A DNA stretch of 64,000 bases from Ahaetulla prasina (taxonomy: Eukaryota > Chordata > Lepidosauria > Squamata > Colubridae): NCBI RefSeq assembly GCF_028640845.1, contig NC_080539.1, positions 165,552,236-165,616,235 of the forward strand. Reading direction: 5' to 3'. The translations under genes and the position numbers were made by a program. This document shows, one piece after another, positions 54,964-64,000 of this stretch. Positions within the stretch are counted from its first letter, which is position 1. Every line of letters begins with the position of its first letter. The notes under the pieces were generated by a model. That model saw nothing but the letters and a program-made list of their open reading frames with translations. It was not told where the DNA came from and ran no database searches.

Positions 54964-55539
54964 AGATTTACATCTTTTTAGGACGGACTGCCTGTTTCTT
55001 TTTTTCCATCTCTTTTTTCCATCCGTTACCAGACTCCAGAATGACATCCCAGTACAACATCTCGGCTGCCAAATGGGACATAGTCAGCTGATGATTGATT
55101 CTATGCGTTATTCGCAACAGGAACTCTTGCGCCTGCGAGGTGCCCCCGCCTCGCAGGAATGGCCCACCACACTATCGAGGGCCGGCCTCTATGACGGGTC
55201 TTGGGACCCACAGAGGTGGCATGCTAAAAAGAAGGGTTTATGGGGTTTTTTAGAAAGGGAATTTTTAAGGGGTGGGAGGGTAAGGGCGGGTAATGGGGGT
55301 AACCCGTCGGGTAGGGGGCCAGTTCCTGCACATGCTCGCGGCGGTTTTTCTTTATTAGGTCCAGAGGTTAGGGGGGGAGAGTGTGTTCCTATCTGTGAGG
55401 GTGGTTCTATTGACACGGTAAGTGGGAGAGGCAGATATGGCGGAAGCGAGGGGTCATATCAAGTTTCGGGAGCGCGTGCTCGATGTTTGAAAGCGATCAC
55501 GCTCCGACCCCTTGGACTTCACCCGTTCCCGGATGGTCA

Positions 55540-56151
55540 GGATCCCCAGAGCCGGGGCCCCCGGCTGATGTTGTGCAATGCTCGGTCCGTGGTGAATAAA
55601 GCCCCCCTCGTTTGTGACCTTATACAGGGGGTTCCATGGACCTTATGGGCATTACGGAGACCTGGTTGGGCACTGAAGGGGCGTGCCCTGGTTGAGTTGT
55701 GCCCCGCCGGGTTTCCGTGCATTCCATCAGCCGAGGCCCAGGGTAGGGGTGGGGGTGGCGGTTGTGATTAGAGAGAGTCTAGAGCCGAGGGAGACCACTG
55801 TACCTCAGATTGCCGGGTGCGAATCCTCTTGTGAGATGGGGTCATAGGTGTCAGATGGGTATGCTGATCACGTACCTGGCTCCTTGCTGCGTGACAGCTG
55901 CCCTGCCCGAGCTCCTGGAGGTGCTGGCTGGGGTGGCAGTTGAGACCCCCAGACTTTTAGTCATGGGGGACTTTAACTTGCCATCGTCCGGCTCGCCATC
56001 GACGGCAGCTCGGGAGTTCATGGCTTCCATGACGGCCTTGGACATGACCCAAGTAGTTGATGGCCCTACTCACATTGGGGGTGGCACCCTGGACCTGATT
56101 TTTCTCTGGTCAGTGGTTGAGAGATCTGGACTTAAAGGAATTAGTCATTGA
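55540..56151 (+). pseudogene. L2-type LINE endonuclease domain
   Basis: LMLCNARSVVNKAPLVCDLI near 55567-55626 is the N-terminal strand of the AP-endonuclease-like fold, where the Asn is the usual catalytic-site residue. MGDFNLPSS near 55963-55989 is the conserved GDFN motif. GGTLDLIFLWS near 56079-56110 corresponds to the C-terminal motif, normally containing His, which appears substituted or displaced here. Reading frame changes near 55635 and again near 56110 separate these motifs, so no functional nickase can be made from this copy. In live elements this domain nicks target DNA to prime reverse transcription. Confidence 0.8.
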
Positions 56152-58347
56152 ACCTTTGTCATGGTCAGATCACTCTCTTCTTCGCCTGGACTTTCTGACC
56201 GCCATTCACCACCGCAGGGAGACGGAGCCGACACGTTGGTTCCGTCCCAGGCGCCTGATGGACCCGGATGGGTTCCGGACGGAGCTTGGGCCATTTCCTG
56301 AGGGTCTGGCTCACGGCTCGACTGAGGAACTTGTTGCGGCCTGGGAACAGGCCGCGACGGGGGCCTTGGACCGTGTCGTGCCTTTGCGGCCTCTGACCCG
56401 GCGCAGGTCCCAACCGGCTCCTTGGTTCTCCGAGGAGCTGAGAGGGATGAAGCGCCGGAGAAGACGCCTGGAGAGTCTTTGGAGGTCTAGCCGTTCGGAA
56501 GCTGATCGGACACTAGTGAAGTCCTATACTAGGACTTACCTAGTGGCATTGAGGGAAGCGAGGCGTAGCTACGCCTCCTCCCTCATTGCATCGGCAGATA
56601 ACCGCCCAGCCGCCCTGGTTGGTGACCGCTCCCTCTTACACCAGGGGGAGCGGGATGACCCGTTGCAGGGACGTGCTGAGGAGTTTAACGGTTATCTATA
56701 CGATAAAATCGTTCAGCTTCGGGATGGTCTGGACCAAGATTGCAGTGATACGGGCGAGATGCGTGAGGGCGGTCTTGGTGACATTGTGTGGGATGAGTTT
56801 GACCCTGTGGCTCCCGAGGACATGGACAGGTTGTTGGGTAGGTTGAATGCCACCACGTGTTTACTGGACCCGTGCCCCTCTTGGCTGGTGCTGGCCCCTG
56901 GAGAGGTGACACGAGGCTGGCTCCAGGCGATTACGACCGCTTCTTTGGTGGAGGGTGTCTTCCCGGCCGCCTTGAAAGAGGCGGTGGTGAGGCCCCTCCT
57001 TAAGAAGCCGTCCTTGGACCCGGCTGTTTTAGGTAATTATCGTCCGGTCTCCAACCTTCGCTTCACGGCGAAGGTTGTAGAGAGTATGGTGGCATATCAA
57101 TTTCCCTTGCACCTGGATGAAACTGTCTATCTAGACCCGTTCCAGTCCGGTTTCGCCCGTTTACAGCACGGAGACGGCTTTGGTCGCGTTGGTGGATGAT
57201 CTCTGGAGGGCCAGGGACAGGGGTTGCTCCTCTGCCCTGGTCCTATTAGACCTCTCAGCGGCTTTCGATACCATCGACCATGGTATCCTGCTGCGCCGGT
57301 TGGAGGGATTGGGAGTGGAGGCACCGTTTATCGGTGGTTCTCCTCCTATCTCTCGACCGGTCGCAGTCGGTGTTGACGGGGGCAGAGGTCGGCCCCGAGG
57401 CGCCTCACTTGTGGGTGCCGCAGGGTCGATCCTCTCGCCTTCTGTTTAACATCTACATGAAGCCGCTGGGTGAGATCATCAGTGGTTTCGTGTGAAGTAC
57501 CAGCTGTATGCGGATGACACCCAGCTGTATTTTTCACACCGGACCACCCCAACGAAGCTATCAAGTGCTGTCCCGGTGCCTGGAGGCCGACGGGTCTGGA
57601 TGGGGAGAAATAGGCTCAAGCTCAATCCTCCAAGACAGAGTGGCTGTGGATGCCGGCATCCCGATACAGTCAGCTAAATCGCGGCTGACCATCGGTGGCG
57701 AGTCATTGGCCCGATGGAAAGGGTCCGCAACTTAGGCGCCTCCTGGATGAACGGCTGTCTCTAGAAGACCATTTGACGGCCGCTCCAGGAGAGCGTTCTA
57801 CCAGGTTCGCCTGGTACGCCAGTTGCGCCTTTCTGGACCGGGATGCCCTATGCACGGTCACCACGCACTCGTGACGTCTCGCCTGGATTACTGCAATGCT
57901 CTCTACATGGGGCTCCCCTTGAAGGGCATCCGGAGGCTACAGTTAGTCCAGAATGCGGCTGCGCGGGTGATAGATGGAGCCCCTCGTGGCTCCCGTATAA
58001 CACCCATCCTGCGCAGGCTGCACTGGCTACCTGTGGCTTTTCCGGGGCGCTTCAAGGTTTTGGTAACCACCTTTAAAGCGCCCCATGGCATTGGGCCGGG
58101 CTACTTACGGGACCGCCTACTGCTACCGAATATCTCTCACCGACCCGTGCGCTCTCACAGAGAGGGTCTCCTCAGGGTGCCGTCGGCGCGGCAATGTCGT
58201 CTGGCGACGCCCAGGGGAAGGGCCTTCTCTGTGGGGGCCCCCACCCTCTGGAATGAACTACCCCCCGGACTTCGTCAGCTTTCCGACCTCCGGACCTTCC
58301 GCCGCGGGCTTAAAACGTATTTATTTAATTGTGCAGGGCTGAGCTAG
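56117..58347 (+). pseudogene. L2-type LINE reverse transcriptase region
   Basis: A 360-codon open block (56117-57199) covers the linker and N-terminal RT motifs (AVVRPLLKKPSLDPAVLGNY near 56975). [18 protein letters not shown] (57250-57303) is RT motif A with its catalytic Asp. YADDTQLYF (57507-57533) is motif C with the YADD catalytic pair. The C-terminal 174-codon block (57823-58347) has TSRLDYCNALYMGLP and the closing LWNELPPGLRQLSDLR. The frame changes at about 57185, 57330, 57460, 57560 and 57735. Both catalytic motifs remain readable, but not in one frame. Confidence 0.88.
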
Positions 58348-58524
58348 ATTTTAAATTATTGGTTTTAAATTGGGTTTTATTTGATATTTTAATTCTAAAT
58401 TTACGGGCTTGTTAGAATCAGTTTTTTAATTGTTTTATATTGTATTTATATGTCTTTTAAATGCCTGTACACCGCCCTGAGTCCTTCGGGAGATAGGGCG
58501 GTATATAAATTTGAATAAATAAAA

Positions 58525-58560
<36 letters not shown>

Positions 58561-58564
<4 letters not shown>

Positions 58565-58891
58565 AAATAGGAGAGAGAGAGAAAGAGAGAGGGAGGGAGA
58601 GAGAGAGAAAGAGAGAGGGAGGGAGAAAAGACAGAGAAGAGAGAGAGAAAGAGAATCTCCTAATCTGTATTTATTTAATCTGTATTTATATGTATTTTAA
58701 CTGCCTGTGAACTGCCCTGAGTCCTTAGGGAGATAGGGCGGTATATAAATTTGAAAAATAAATAAAATAAATAAATAAATAAGAAAGAGGAGAGCGAAAG
58801 AAAGGAGAGGGGGAGGGAGGAGAGAGAGAGGGGAGAGAGAGGAGGGAGAGAGAAAGAAGAGAGAGGGGGAGGGAGGGGGGAGGGAGGAAGT

Positions 58892-58935
<44 letters not shown>
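58561..58935 (+). repeat. GA-rich repeat with a duplicated LINE tail inside
   Basis: Runs of GAGA, GAAAGA and GGGAGGGA at 58569-58655 and 58785-58935 enclose a second L2-type terminus at about 58664-58785 (GAACTGCCCTGAGTCCTTAG, GATAGGGCGGTATATAAATT, then AATA repeats). The second terminus differs from the first at several positions. Confidence 0.9.
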
Positions 58936-58937
<2 letters not shown>

Positions 58938-59061
58938 TTTGTTTCTGCCTCAGCATTTCTATAGGGATTAGATCTGGACATTGACATGGACATTCTAAAA
59001 CATTGGATACGTTCTTCATTCTCTTGTAGACTTACTTGTAGGTCTGGGCTCATCATTTCTA
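58936..59061. other. unassigned spacer
   Basis: Nothing recognised. Confidence 0.4.
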
Positions 59062-59069
59062 TTTTAGTA

Positions 59070-59175
59070 CAGTGTTTTCTCAGCCTCAGCAACCTTAAGA
59101 TGTATGGACTTCAACTCTTGATGGATGGAGAGTGAAGCCCACATACCTTAAAATTGCTGAAGCTGAGAAATACTG
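59070..59175. mobile_element. fold-back MITE, worn
   Basis: Left arm TTCTCAGCCTCAGCAACCTTAAG and right arm TTAAAATTGCTGAAGCTGAGAA are complementary with mismatches. The central GGACTTCAACTC and GAGTGAAGCCC also pair. Same family as 18533 and 60334. Confidence 0.7.
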
Positions 59176-59735
59176 CATTAGCGGATGGACAGAGGGCCAG
59201 TTATTCTGTATTATTCTCTGATACAAAACAGCAATCAGGCCTCCTTCAACTCTGACAAGTCACCCAGCCCGCAAGGCAGCAAAGCATACCTAAATTGTGA
59301 CATTGCCACCTCCATGATTGACTGGTGGTGTAACCTTCATTTTGTGGAATGCTATGCTTGGTTTCTGATAGGGGCAATGACTCAGATGCACTCTGAAAAG
59401 TTTCACTTTGGGTTATCTGCCCATGGATATCCCCTCAGGAGGGAATCCAAGTGCTTTTTTTTTATTACAGCAAACTTGATGTGAGGATCGATGTTCCACT
59501 TAATGAGAAATGGCTTCCACTTTGTTATTTATTCAGTGCTTTTCTGATAGTGAAACCATGAACACAGATTTTATTCAAATAATAGAATATTTGAAGCCTA
59601 CAGATTCTTTGATGTTGTCCTTAAGTCTTCTATAACTTACTAAATATCTTGTACTGCATCTTTAGAATGATTTTAGCAAGGTTGTCATGCTGGGGAAGAT
59701 TCATTATTGTCTCAAATCTTGCTGAAATTGGGTAG
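59176..59735. other. unassigned DNA
   Basis: Unique-looking, nothing recognised. The 99-codon frame 59185-59484 has no motif I can place. Confidence 0.4.
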
Positions 59736-60113
59736 GTCTAGTTTAATGAAATAAAGGACTAGGGGTGACATGATAGCAGCGTTCCAATATCTCAGGGGTT
59801 GCCACACTGAAGAGGGAGGCAACCTATTCTCCAAAGCACCTGAAGGCAGGACAAGAAGCAATGGAATGAAACCAATCGAGAGAACCAACCTAGAACTAAG
59901 GAGAAATTTCCTGACAGTTAGAACAATTAATCAGTGGAACAACTTGCCTCCAGAAGTTGTGAATGCTCCAGCACTGGAAGTTTTAAAGAAGAGACTGAAC
60001 AGGCATTTGTCTGAAATGGTATCAGGTTTCCTGCAGGGGGTTAGACTAGAAGACCTCCAGGGTCCCTCCCTACTCTATTATTCTGTTCTGTTCTGTTCTG
60101 TTCCGATCTGTTC
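59736..60113 (+). pseudogene. CR1 LINE 3' end with (TTCTG)n tail
   Basis: An open frame (59770-60126) encodes the CR1 ORF2 C-terminus: MIAAFQYLRGCHTEE, NLELRRNFLTVRTINQWNN, LPPEVVNAPALEVLKKRLNR. It ends GAAGACCTCCAGGGTCCC then ATTCTGTTCTGTTCTG (60079-60113), a pentamer tail different from the TTCTA tail of LINE-K. 5'-truncated. Confidence 0.88.
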
Positions 60114-60333
60114 TTCAAGATTGTGACTTGAACTGTGGTGGAGCCCCAGAACATTAGAAATGGTTTTGGAGTAGACTTCTGGGGGAGGCATGGCAAACTG
60201 AAATTGTGAAGAACCTCTCTGGGTAAGGAGAGGATGGGAGATTGTGGCCATTCTCACAAGGGACCACAGGACAGTAGGATTAGTCCTCACAAGATTAGTC
60301 ATCTTGGTCACAATGAAACTGAACCTTTTAAAG

Positions 60334-60472
60334 CAGGGGTCTCCAACCTTGGTTCCTTTAAGACTTGCGGACTTCAACTCCCAGAGTCCCTCAGCCAGCA
60401 AAGCAAAGCTGGCTGAGGAACTCTGGGAGTTGAAGTCCACAAGTCTTAAAGGACTAAGGTTGGAGACCCCTG
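60334..60472. mobile_element. fold-back MITE, near-perfect palindrome
   Basis: Starts CAGGGGTCTCCAACCTTGG and ends GGTTGGAGACCCCTG. The arms ACTTCAACTCCCAGAGTCCC and GGAACTCTGGGAGTTGAAGT pair along nearly the whole 139 bp around a CAAAGCAAAG centre. The flanks TTTTAAAG and CTTTACAG match at 6 of 8 positions, consistent with hAT. Confidence 0.88.
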
Positions 60473-60618
60473 CTTTACAGGATGCTTGAGTTCTAGTTCA
60501 ATATTGGATCAGGGATATTAACTGAAAAGGGCAGGCAAGCAAGTGACAATGGGGTTTCTAGAGTCACAGGTATTTTACGTCTTTTGAGATGGAGGGCATT
60601 TTCTCTTTTGCACCAAAC

Positions 60619-60758
60619 CAGGGGTCTCCAACGTTGCTCCTTTTAAGACTTGTGGACTTCAACTCCCAGAGTTCCTCAGCCAGCTTTGCTTTGCTGGCTG
60701 AGGGATTCTGGGAGTTGAAGTCCACAAGCCTTAAAGTTACTAAGGTTGGAGAACCCTG
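60619..60758. mobile_element. fold-back MITE, second copy
   Basis: Starts CAGGGGTCTCCAACGTTGC and ends GGTTGGAGAACCCTG, with the same arms as the copy 147 bases upstream. No clear target duplication was found. Confidence 0.85.
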
Positions 60759-60796
60759 CTTTAAAGGACACTAAATTCACAAGCCCCAATTTGTAA

Positions 60797-61403
60797 TCAT
60801 TCTCAGAAATTGCTTCTTAATTACTTGAACTATTTGGAACAAAAAATTCAAAAAGTTGCTGAGGAAATTTACTTCAATTGTGAACAAAAGAAAAGTTTAA
60901 GAATTTTAAGAATGTGAAATAAAAAGCAAAAAGTTAATAAGATTTTGATCTAGGAAAGTTTAAAAGGGATTAAGGATTCAGTTAAATTTGTAAGTTGAAT
61001 ACTATAAATTCGACCTTTGCTAAAGACTTGCTGCTGACACCAGAATTGAAAAATTAATGGTTTATAGATTTGCCTATTGATAAGGAATCTATGGGATAAA
61101 GAGATCTCTGTTTATAATTTAATGTAGGGTGATGAGTTGTTAAGTTTGTCTATACTTAGAATGAAGGTTGTAAATCATTTCTTCATATCTTTCTTTTTCT
61201 TTATCATATTAGGAAGGAAGGAAGGAAGGAAGGAAGGAAGGAAGGAAGGAAGGAAGGAAGGAAGGAAGGAAGGAAGGAAGGAAGGAAGGAAGGAAGGAAG
61301 GAAGGAAGGAGGTTTTGTAACCTTTTCCAGAAAGATAGGCATCAATAACCATTTACAGAAGTCATCAGAAATTACTTCTAAGTGAGGCATATGTCTCTAG
61401 AAG
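60797..61403 (+). repeat. segment B, duplicated at 61978-62496
   Basis: From TCATTCTCAGAAATTGC to GTCTCTAGAAG this is found again downstream with no base change seen by eye except in the GGAA tract. Its A-rich coding-like phrasing could be a LINE remnant, but no motif is clear. Confidence 0.92.
61211..61310 (+). repeat. (GGAA)n microsatellite
   Basis: About 25 uninterrupted units. The downstream duplicate of this region (62392-62405) has only about three. Confidence 0.95.
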
Positions 61404-61714
61404 CTGTATGCTTAGAACCTTACTGTGATGTGGATAGCAAAAGTCTGACATGATTTATATAAGATAGAGATGGCCAAATATTGGCCTTGATTGTTTAATG
61501 AAATTCAGAACTAGTCAACCCTTAAATTGAATCAATTAGGTATGTATTTTTTTAATCATATTGGCATATCACATAGTGAATGATGTTATGACATAAATGG
61601 AGCAAAGCCCAAACTTTAGTGTTAGTGGCCCTTTATATATATCACTTATATATACCACCCCATCTTTGGTTTTATCACTCAGACCCATTAGTAACTCTGC
61701 TAACATTTAGTGGC
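61404..61714. other. unassigned AT-rich DNA
   Basis: Nothing recognised. Confidence 0.4.
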
Positions 61715-61722
61715 ATATACTT

Positions 61723-61869
61723 CAGTAGTGGGTTTCAATTTAGTTTGCTACCGGTTCGCTCGTATGTGCGGCGCATGTGCAGAAGCATCCGGGAGTGTGG
61801 GCGGAGCCTCCTGACATTGCCGCTACTGGTTCGCCCGATTTGGGAGAACCGGTAGTGGAAATTTGAAAC
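61723..61869. mobile_element. hAT-type MITE-1-related copy, 3' end replaced
   Basis: Starts CAGTAGTGGGTTTCAATT with TGCTACCGGTTCGCTCG and runs to GAACCGGTAGTGGAAATTTG. The usual terminus (CCCACCACTG) is absent; instead the sequence passes into the segment A duplicate at the shared word AGTGGAAATTTGAAAC. Confidence 0.75.
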
Positions 61870-62506
61870 TTCACATAAGAAAATGTGCATTGTACCTTGC
61901 AATGTCTGAACATTCTTGTTCTTTTTTGAGGGGGTCCATCTAAGATGGGACAGGGAATTATTTGATGATCCACACAGTCATTCTCAGAAATTGCTTCTTA
62001 ATTACTTGAACTATTTGGAACAAAAAATTCAAAAAGTTGCTGAGGAAATTTACTTCAATTGTGAACAAAAGAAAAGTTTAAGAATTTTAAGAATGTGAAA
62101 TAAAAAGCAAAAAGTTAATAAGATTTTGATCTAGGAAAGTTTAAAAGGGATTAAGGATTCAGTTAAATTTGTAAGTTGAATACTATAAATTCGACCTTTG
62201 CTAAAGACTTGCTGCTGACACCAGAATTGAAAAATTAATGGTTTATAGATTTGCCTATTGATAAGGAATCTATGGGATAAAGAGATCTCTGTTTATAATT
62301 TAATGTAGGGTGATGAGTTGTTAAGTTTGTCTATACTTAGAATGAAGGTTGTAAATCATTTCTTCATATCTTTCTTTTTCTTTATCATATTAGGAAGGAA
62401 GGAGGTTTTGTAACCTTTTCCAGAAAGATAGGCATCAATAACCATTTACAGAAGTCATCAGAAATTACTTCTAAGTGAGGCATATGTCTCTAGAAGACCA
62501 TTTGAC
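61854..62506 (+). repeat. mosaic of duplicated segments A and B and a 22-base LINE match
   Basis: 61854-61988 equals 51740-51877; 61978-62496 equals 60797-61403 apart from the GGAA tract; 62485-62506 equals 57756-57777 in the L2-type LINE (22 bases). The segments overlap by short exact words (11 bases at 61978-61988, 12 at 62485-62496), then pass into the MITE-2 array through CATTTGAC. All are in the same orientation as their sources. Confidence 0.92.
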
Positions 62507-64000
62507 ACCTCTGGCCTAGAGCAGGGATGTTAAACTCATGGCCTGTGGGCTAGAAGCATCATGTGCTGGCCACGTCCACCCTCGTTTTAGCAAAGGGGAA
62601 AAGTCACAATATGTCACGTGATGTCATGATGCTGCACATTTGACACCTCTGGCCTAGAGCAGGGATGTTAAACTCATGGCCTGTGGGCTAGAAGCATCAT
62701 GTGCTGGCCACGTCCACCCTCGTTTTAGCAAAGGGGAAAAGTCACAATATGTCACGTGATGTCATGATGCTGCACATTTGACACCTCTGGCCTAGAGCAG
62801 GGATGTTAAACTCATGGCCTGTGGGCTAGAAGCATCATGTGCTGGCCACGTCCACCCTCGTTTTAGCAAAGGGGAAAAGTCACAATATGTCACGTGATGT
62901 CATGATGCTGCACATTTGACACCTCTGGCCTAGAGCAGGGATGTTAAACTCATGGCCTGTGGGCTAGAAGCATCATGTGCTGGCCACGTCCACCCTCGTT
63001 TTAGCAAAGGGGAAAAGTCACAATATGTCACGTGATGTCATGATGCTGCACATTTGACACCTCTGGCCTAGAGCAGGGATGTTAAACTCATGGCCTGTGG
63101 GCTAGAAGCATCATGTGCTGGCCACGTCCACCCTCGTTTTAGCAAAGGGGAAAAGTCACAATATGTCACGTGATGTCATGATGCTGCACATTTGACACCT
63201 CTGGCCTAGAGCAGGGATGTTAAACTCATGGCCTGTGGGCTAGAAGCATCATGTGCTGGCCACGTCCACCCTCGTTTTAGCAAAGGGGAAAAGTCACAAT
63301 ATGTCACGTGATGTCATGATGCTGCACATTTGACACCTCTGGCCTAGAGCAGGGATGTTAAACTCATGGCCTGTGGGCTAGAAGCATCATGTGCTGGCCA
63401 CGTCCACCCTCGTTTTAGCAAAGGGGAAAAGTCACAATATGTCACGTGATGTCATGATGCTGCACATTTGACACCTCTGGCCTAGAGCAGGGATGTTAAA
63501 CTCATGGCCTGTGGGCTAGAAGCATCATGTGCTGGCCACGTCCACCCTCGTTTTAGCAAAGGGGAAAAGTCACAATATGTCACGTGATGTCATGATGCTG
63601 CACATTTGACACCTCTGGCCTAGAGCAGGGATGTTAAACTCATGGCCTGTGGGCTAGAAGCATCATGTGCTGGCCACGTCCACCCTCGTTTTAGCAAAGG
63701 GGAAAAGTCACAATATGTCACGTGATGTCATGATGCTGCACATTTGACACCTCTGGCCTAGAGCAGGGATGTTAAACTCATGGCCTGTGGGCTAGAAGCA
63801 TCATGTGCTGGCCACGTCCACCCTCGTTTTAGCAAAGGGGAAAAGTCACAATATGTCACGTGATGTCATGATGCTGCACATTTGACACCTCTGGCCTAGA
63901 GCAGGGATGTTAAACTCATGGCCTGTGGGCTAGAAGCATCATGTGCTGGCCACGTCCACCCTCGTTTTAGCAAAGGGGAAAAGTCACAATATGTCACGTG
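62499..64000 (+). repeat. 138-bp tandem array of MITE-2 plus its target duplication
   Basis: After a partial unit (CATTTGACACCTCTG then GCCTAGAG), ten complete 138-bp units follow from 62522, and an eleventh is cut by the window end. Each is a 130-bp MITE-2 (CAGGGATG to CACCTCTG) plus one GCCTAGAG. No difference between units was seen by eye. The unit comes from the single copy at 52621-52753. There are no spacers, so this is not a CRISPR array, and no coding frame crosses it. Confidence 0.97.

Larger units (their letters stand above)
54964..58560 (+). mobile_element. L2-type LINE, nearly full length, frameshifted
   Basis: About 3.6 kb with a 5' leader, an endonuclease-reverse transcriptase protein region and a 3' UTR ending in the CCGCCCTGAGTCCTTCGG hairpin and (AAATA)n/(AATA)n tail (58520-58568). 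The order of endonuclease then reverse transcriptase without RNase H, and the C-terminal words TSRLDYCNALYMGLP and LWNELPPGL, fit the L2 clade within CR1-like LINEs. It is CpG-rich and GC-rich compared with its surroundings, as expected for a fairly recent copy. Related 3' ends occur at 4995-5056, 8704-9190 and 58670-58790. Confidence 0.88.

Noticed and set aside
54857..55771. 304-codon open frame starting in Cys-Val and Arg-Glu repeats
   Set aside because: The start is a translated (GT)n/(GA)n microsatellite. Only its last part, from about 55540, is the LINE endonuclease.
58675..59092. Minus-strand Ser-Leu-rich frames
   Set aside because: They come from the GA-rich repeat and the LINE tail.
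62499..64000. CRISPR-like repeat array
   Set aside because: The units are head-to-tail without spacers and derive from a MITE. The DNA is vertebrate.

Overview
The window looks like vertebrate, squamate reptile DNA, most likely an advanced snake. The evidence is five Sauria-type tRNA SINEs with the CTTTACCTTTACCTT tail, LINE 3' ends running into (TTCTA)n microsatellites (a habit reported for snake CR1-type LINEs), GATA/GACA (Bkm-like) repeats and several dense families of hAT-type MITEs. I found no host protein-coding gene, rRNA or true tRNA gene. The window reads as a gene desert or a very long intron built from layered transposable elements with AT-rich unique DNA between them.

Layout. 1-4 kb: a possible LTR fragment, a retroelement 3' fragment and a 915-bp hAT element. 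4-11 kb: a Sauria SINE, a second tRNA-type SINE, several hAT MITEs, and a CR1-like LINE (called LINE-J here) interrupted by an L2-type LINE. 11-22 kb: MITEs, three solo LTRs, two Sauria SINEs, Bkm-like repeats and a perfect 18-bp inverted repeat. 24-30 kb: a LINE with a (TTCTA)n tail (called LINE-K here), a 0.5-kb duplication of it, more MITEs, a CR1 3' end and a truncated Sauria SINE. 31-35 kb: an L1-like ORF2 fragment split from AT-rich DNA by a solo LTR, then LINE-K and LINE-J tails. 36-45 kb: MITEs, nested DNA transposons, and LINE-J interrupted by a solo LTR. 47-54 kb: a Sauria SINE, two solo LTRs, one possible LTR and two MITE-2 copies. 55-58.5 kb: a nearly full-length but frameshifted L2-type LINE with endonuclease and reverse transcriptase. 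59-61 kb: a CR1 3' end, fold-back MITEs and a (GGAA)n repeat. 61.7-64 kb: a patchwork of segments found elsewhere in this window, ending in a perfect 138-bp tandem array that runs off the end.

Two results deserve most attention. First, the 138-bp array unit is exactly one short hAT MITE plus its 8-bp target-site duplication; a single-copy version with the same duplication sits at 52613-52761. The array is reached through a chain of forward jumps between short exact matches of about 8-16 bp. This could be serial template switching, but it is also what a gap-filling error or a machine-generated sequence would look like. Second, two LTR families (six solo copies, all with near-perfect 5-bp target duplications) share one architecture: an acidic, Pro/Ser-rich open frame with a basic tail in the first 210-300 bases of the LTR. 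This suggests that the last internal gene of the parent element read into its 3' LTR.

The elements do not work together as a pathway. Their relations are of insertion order: nested copies date one family against another.
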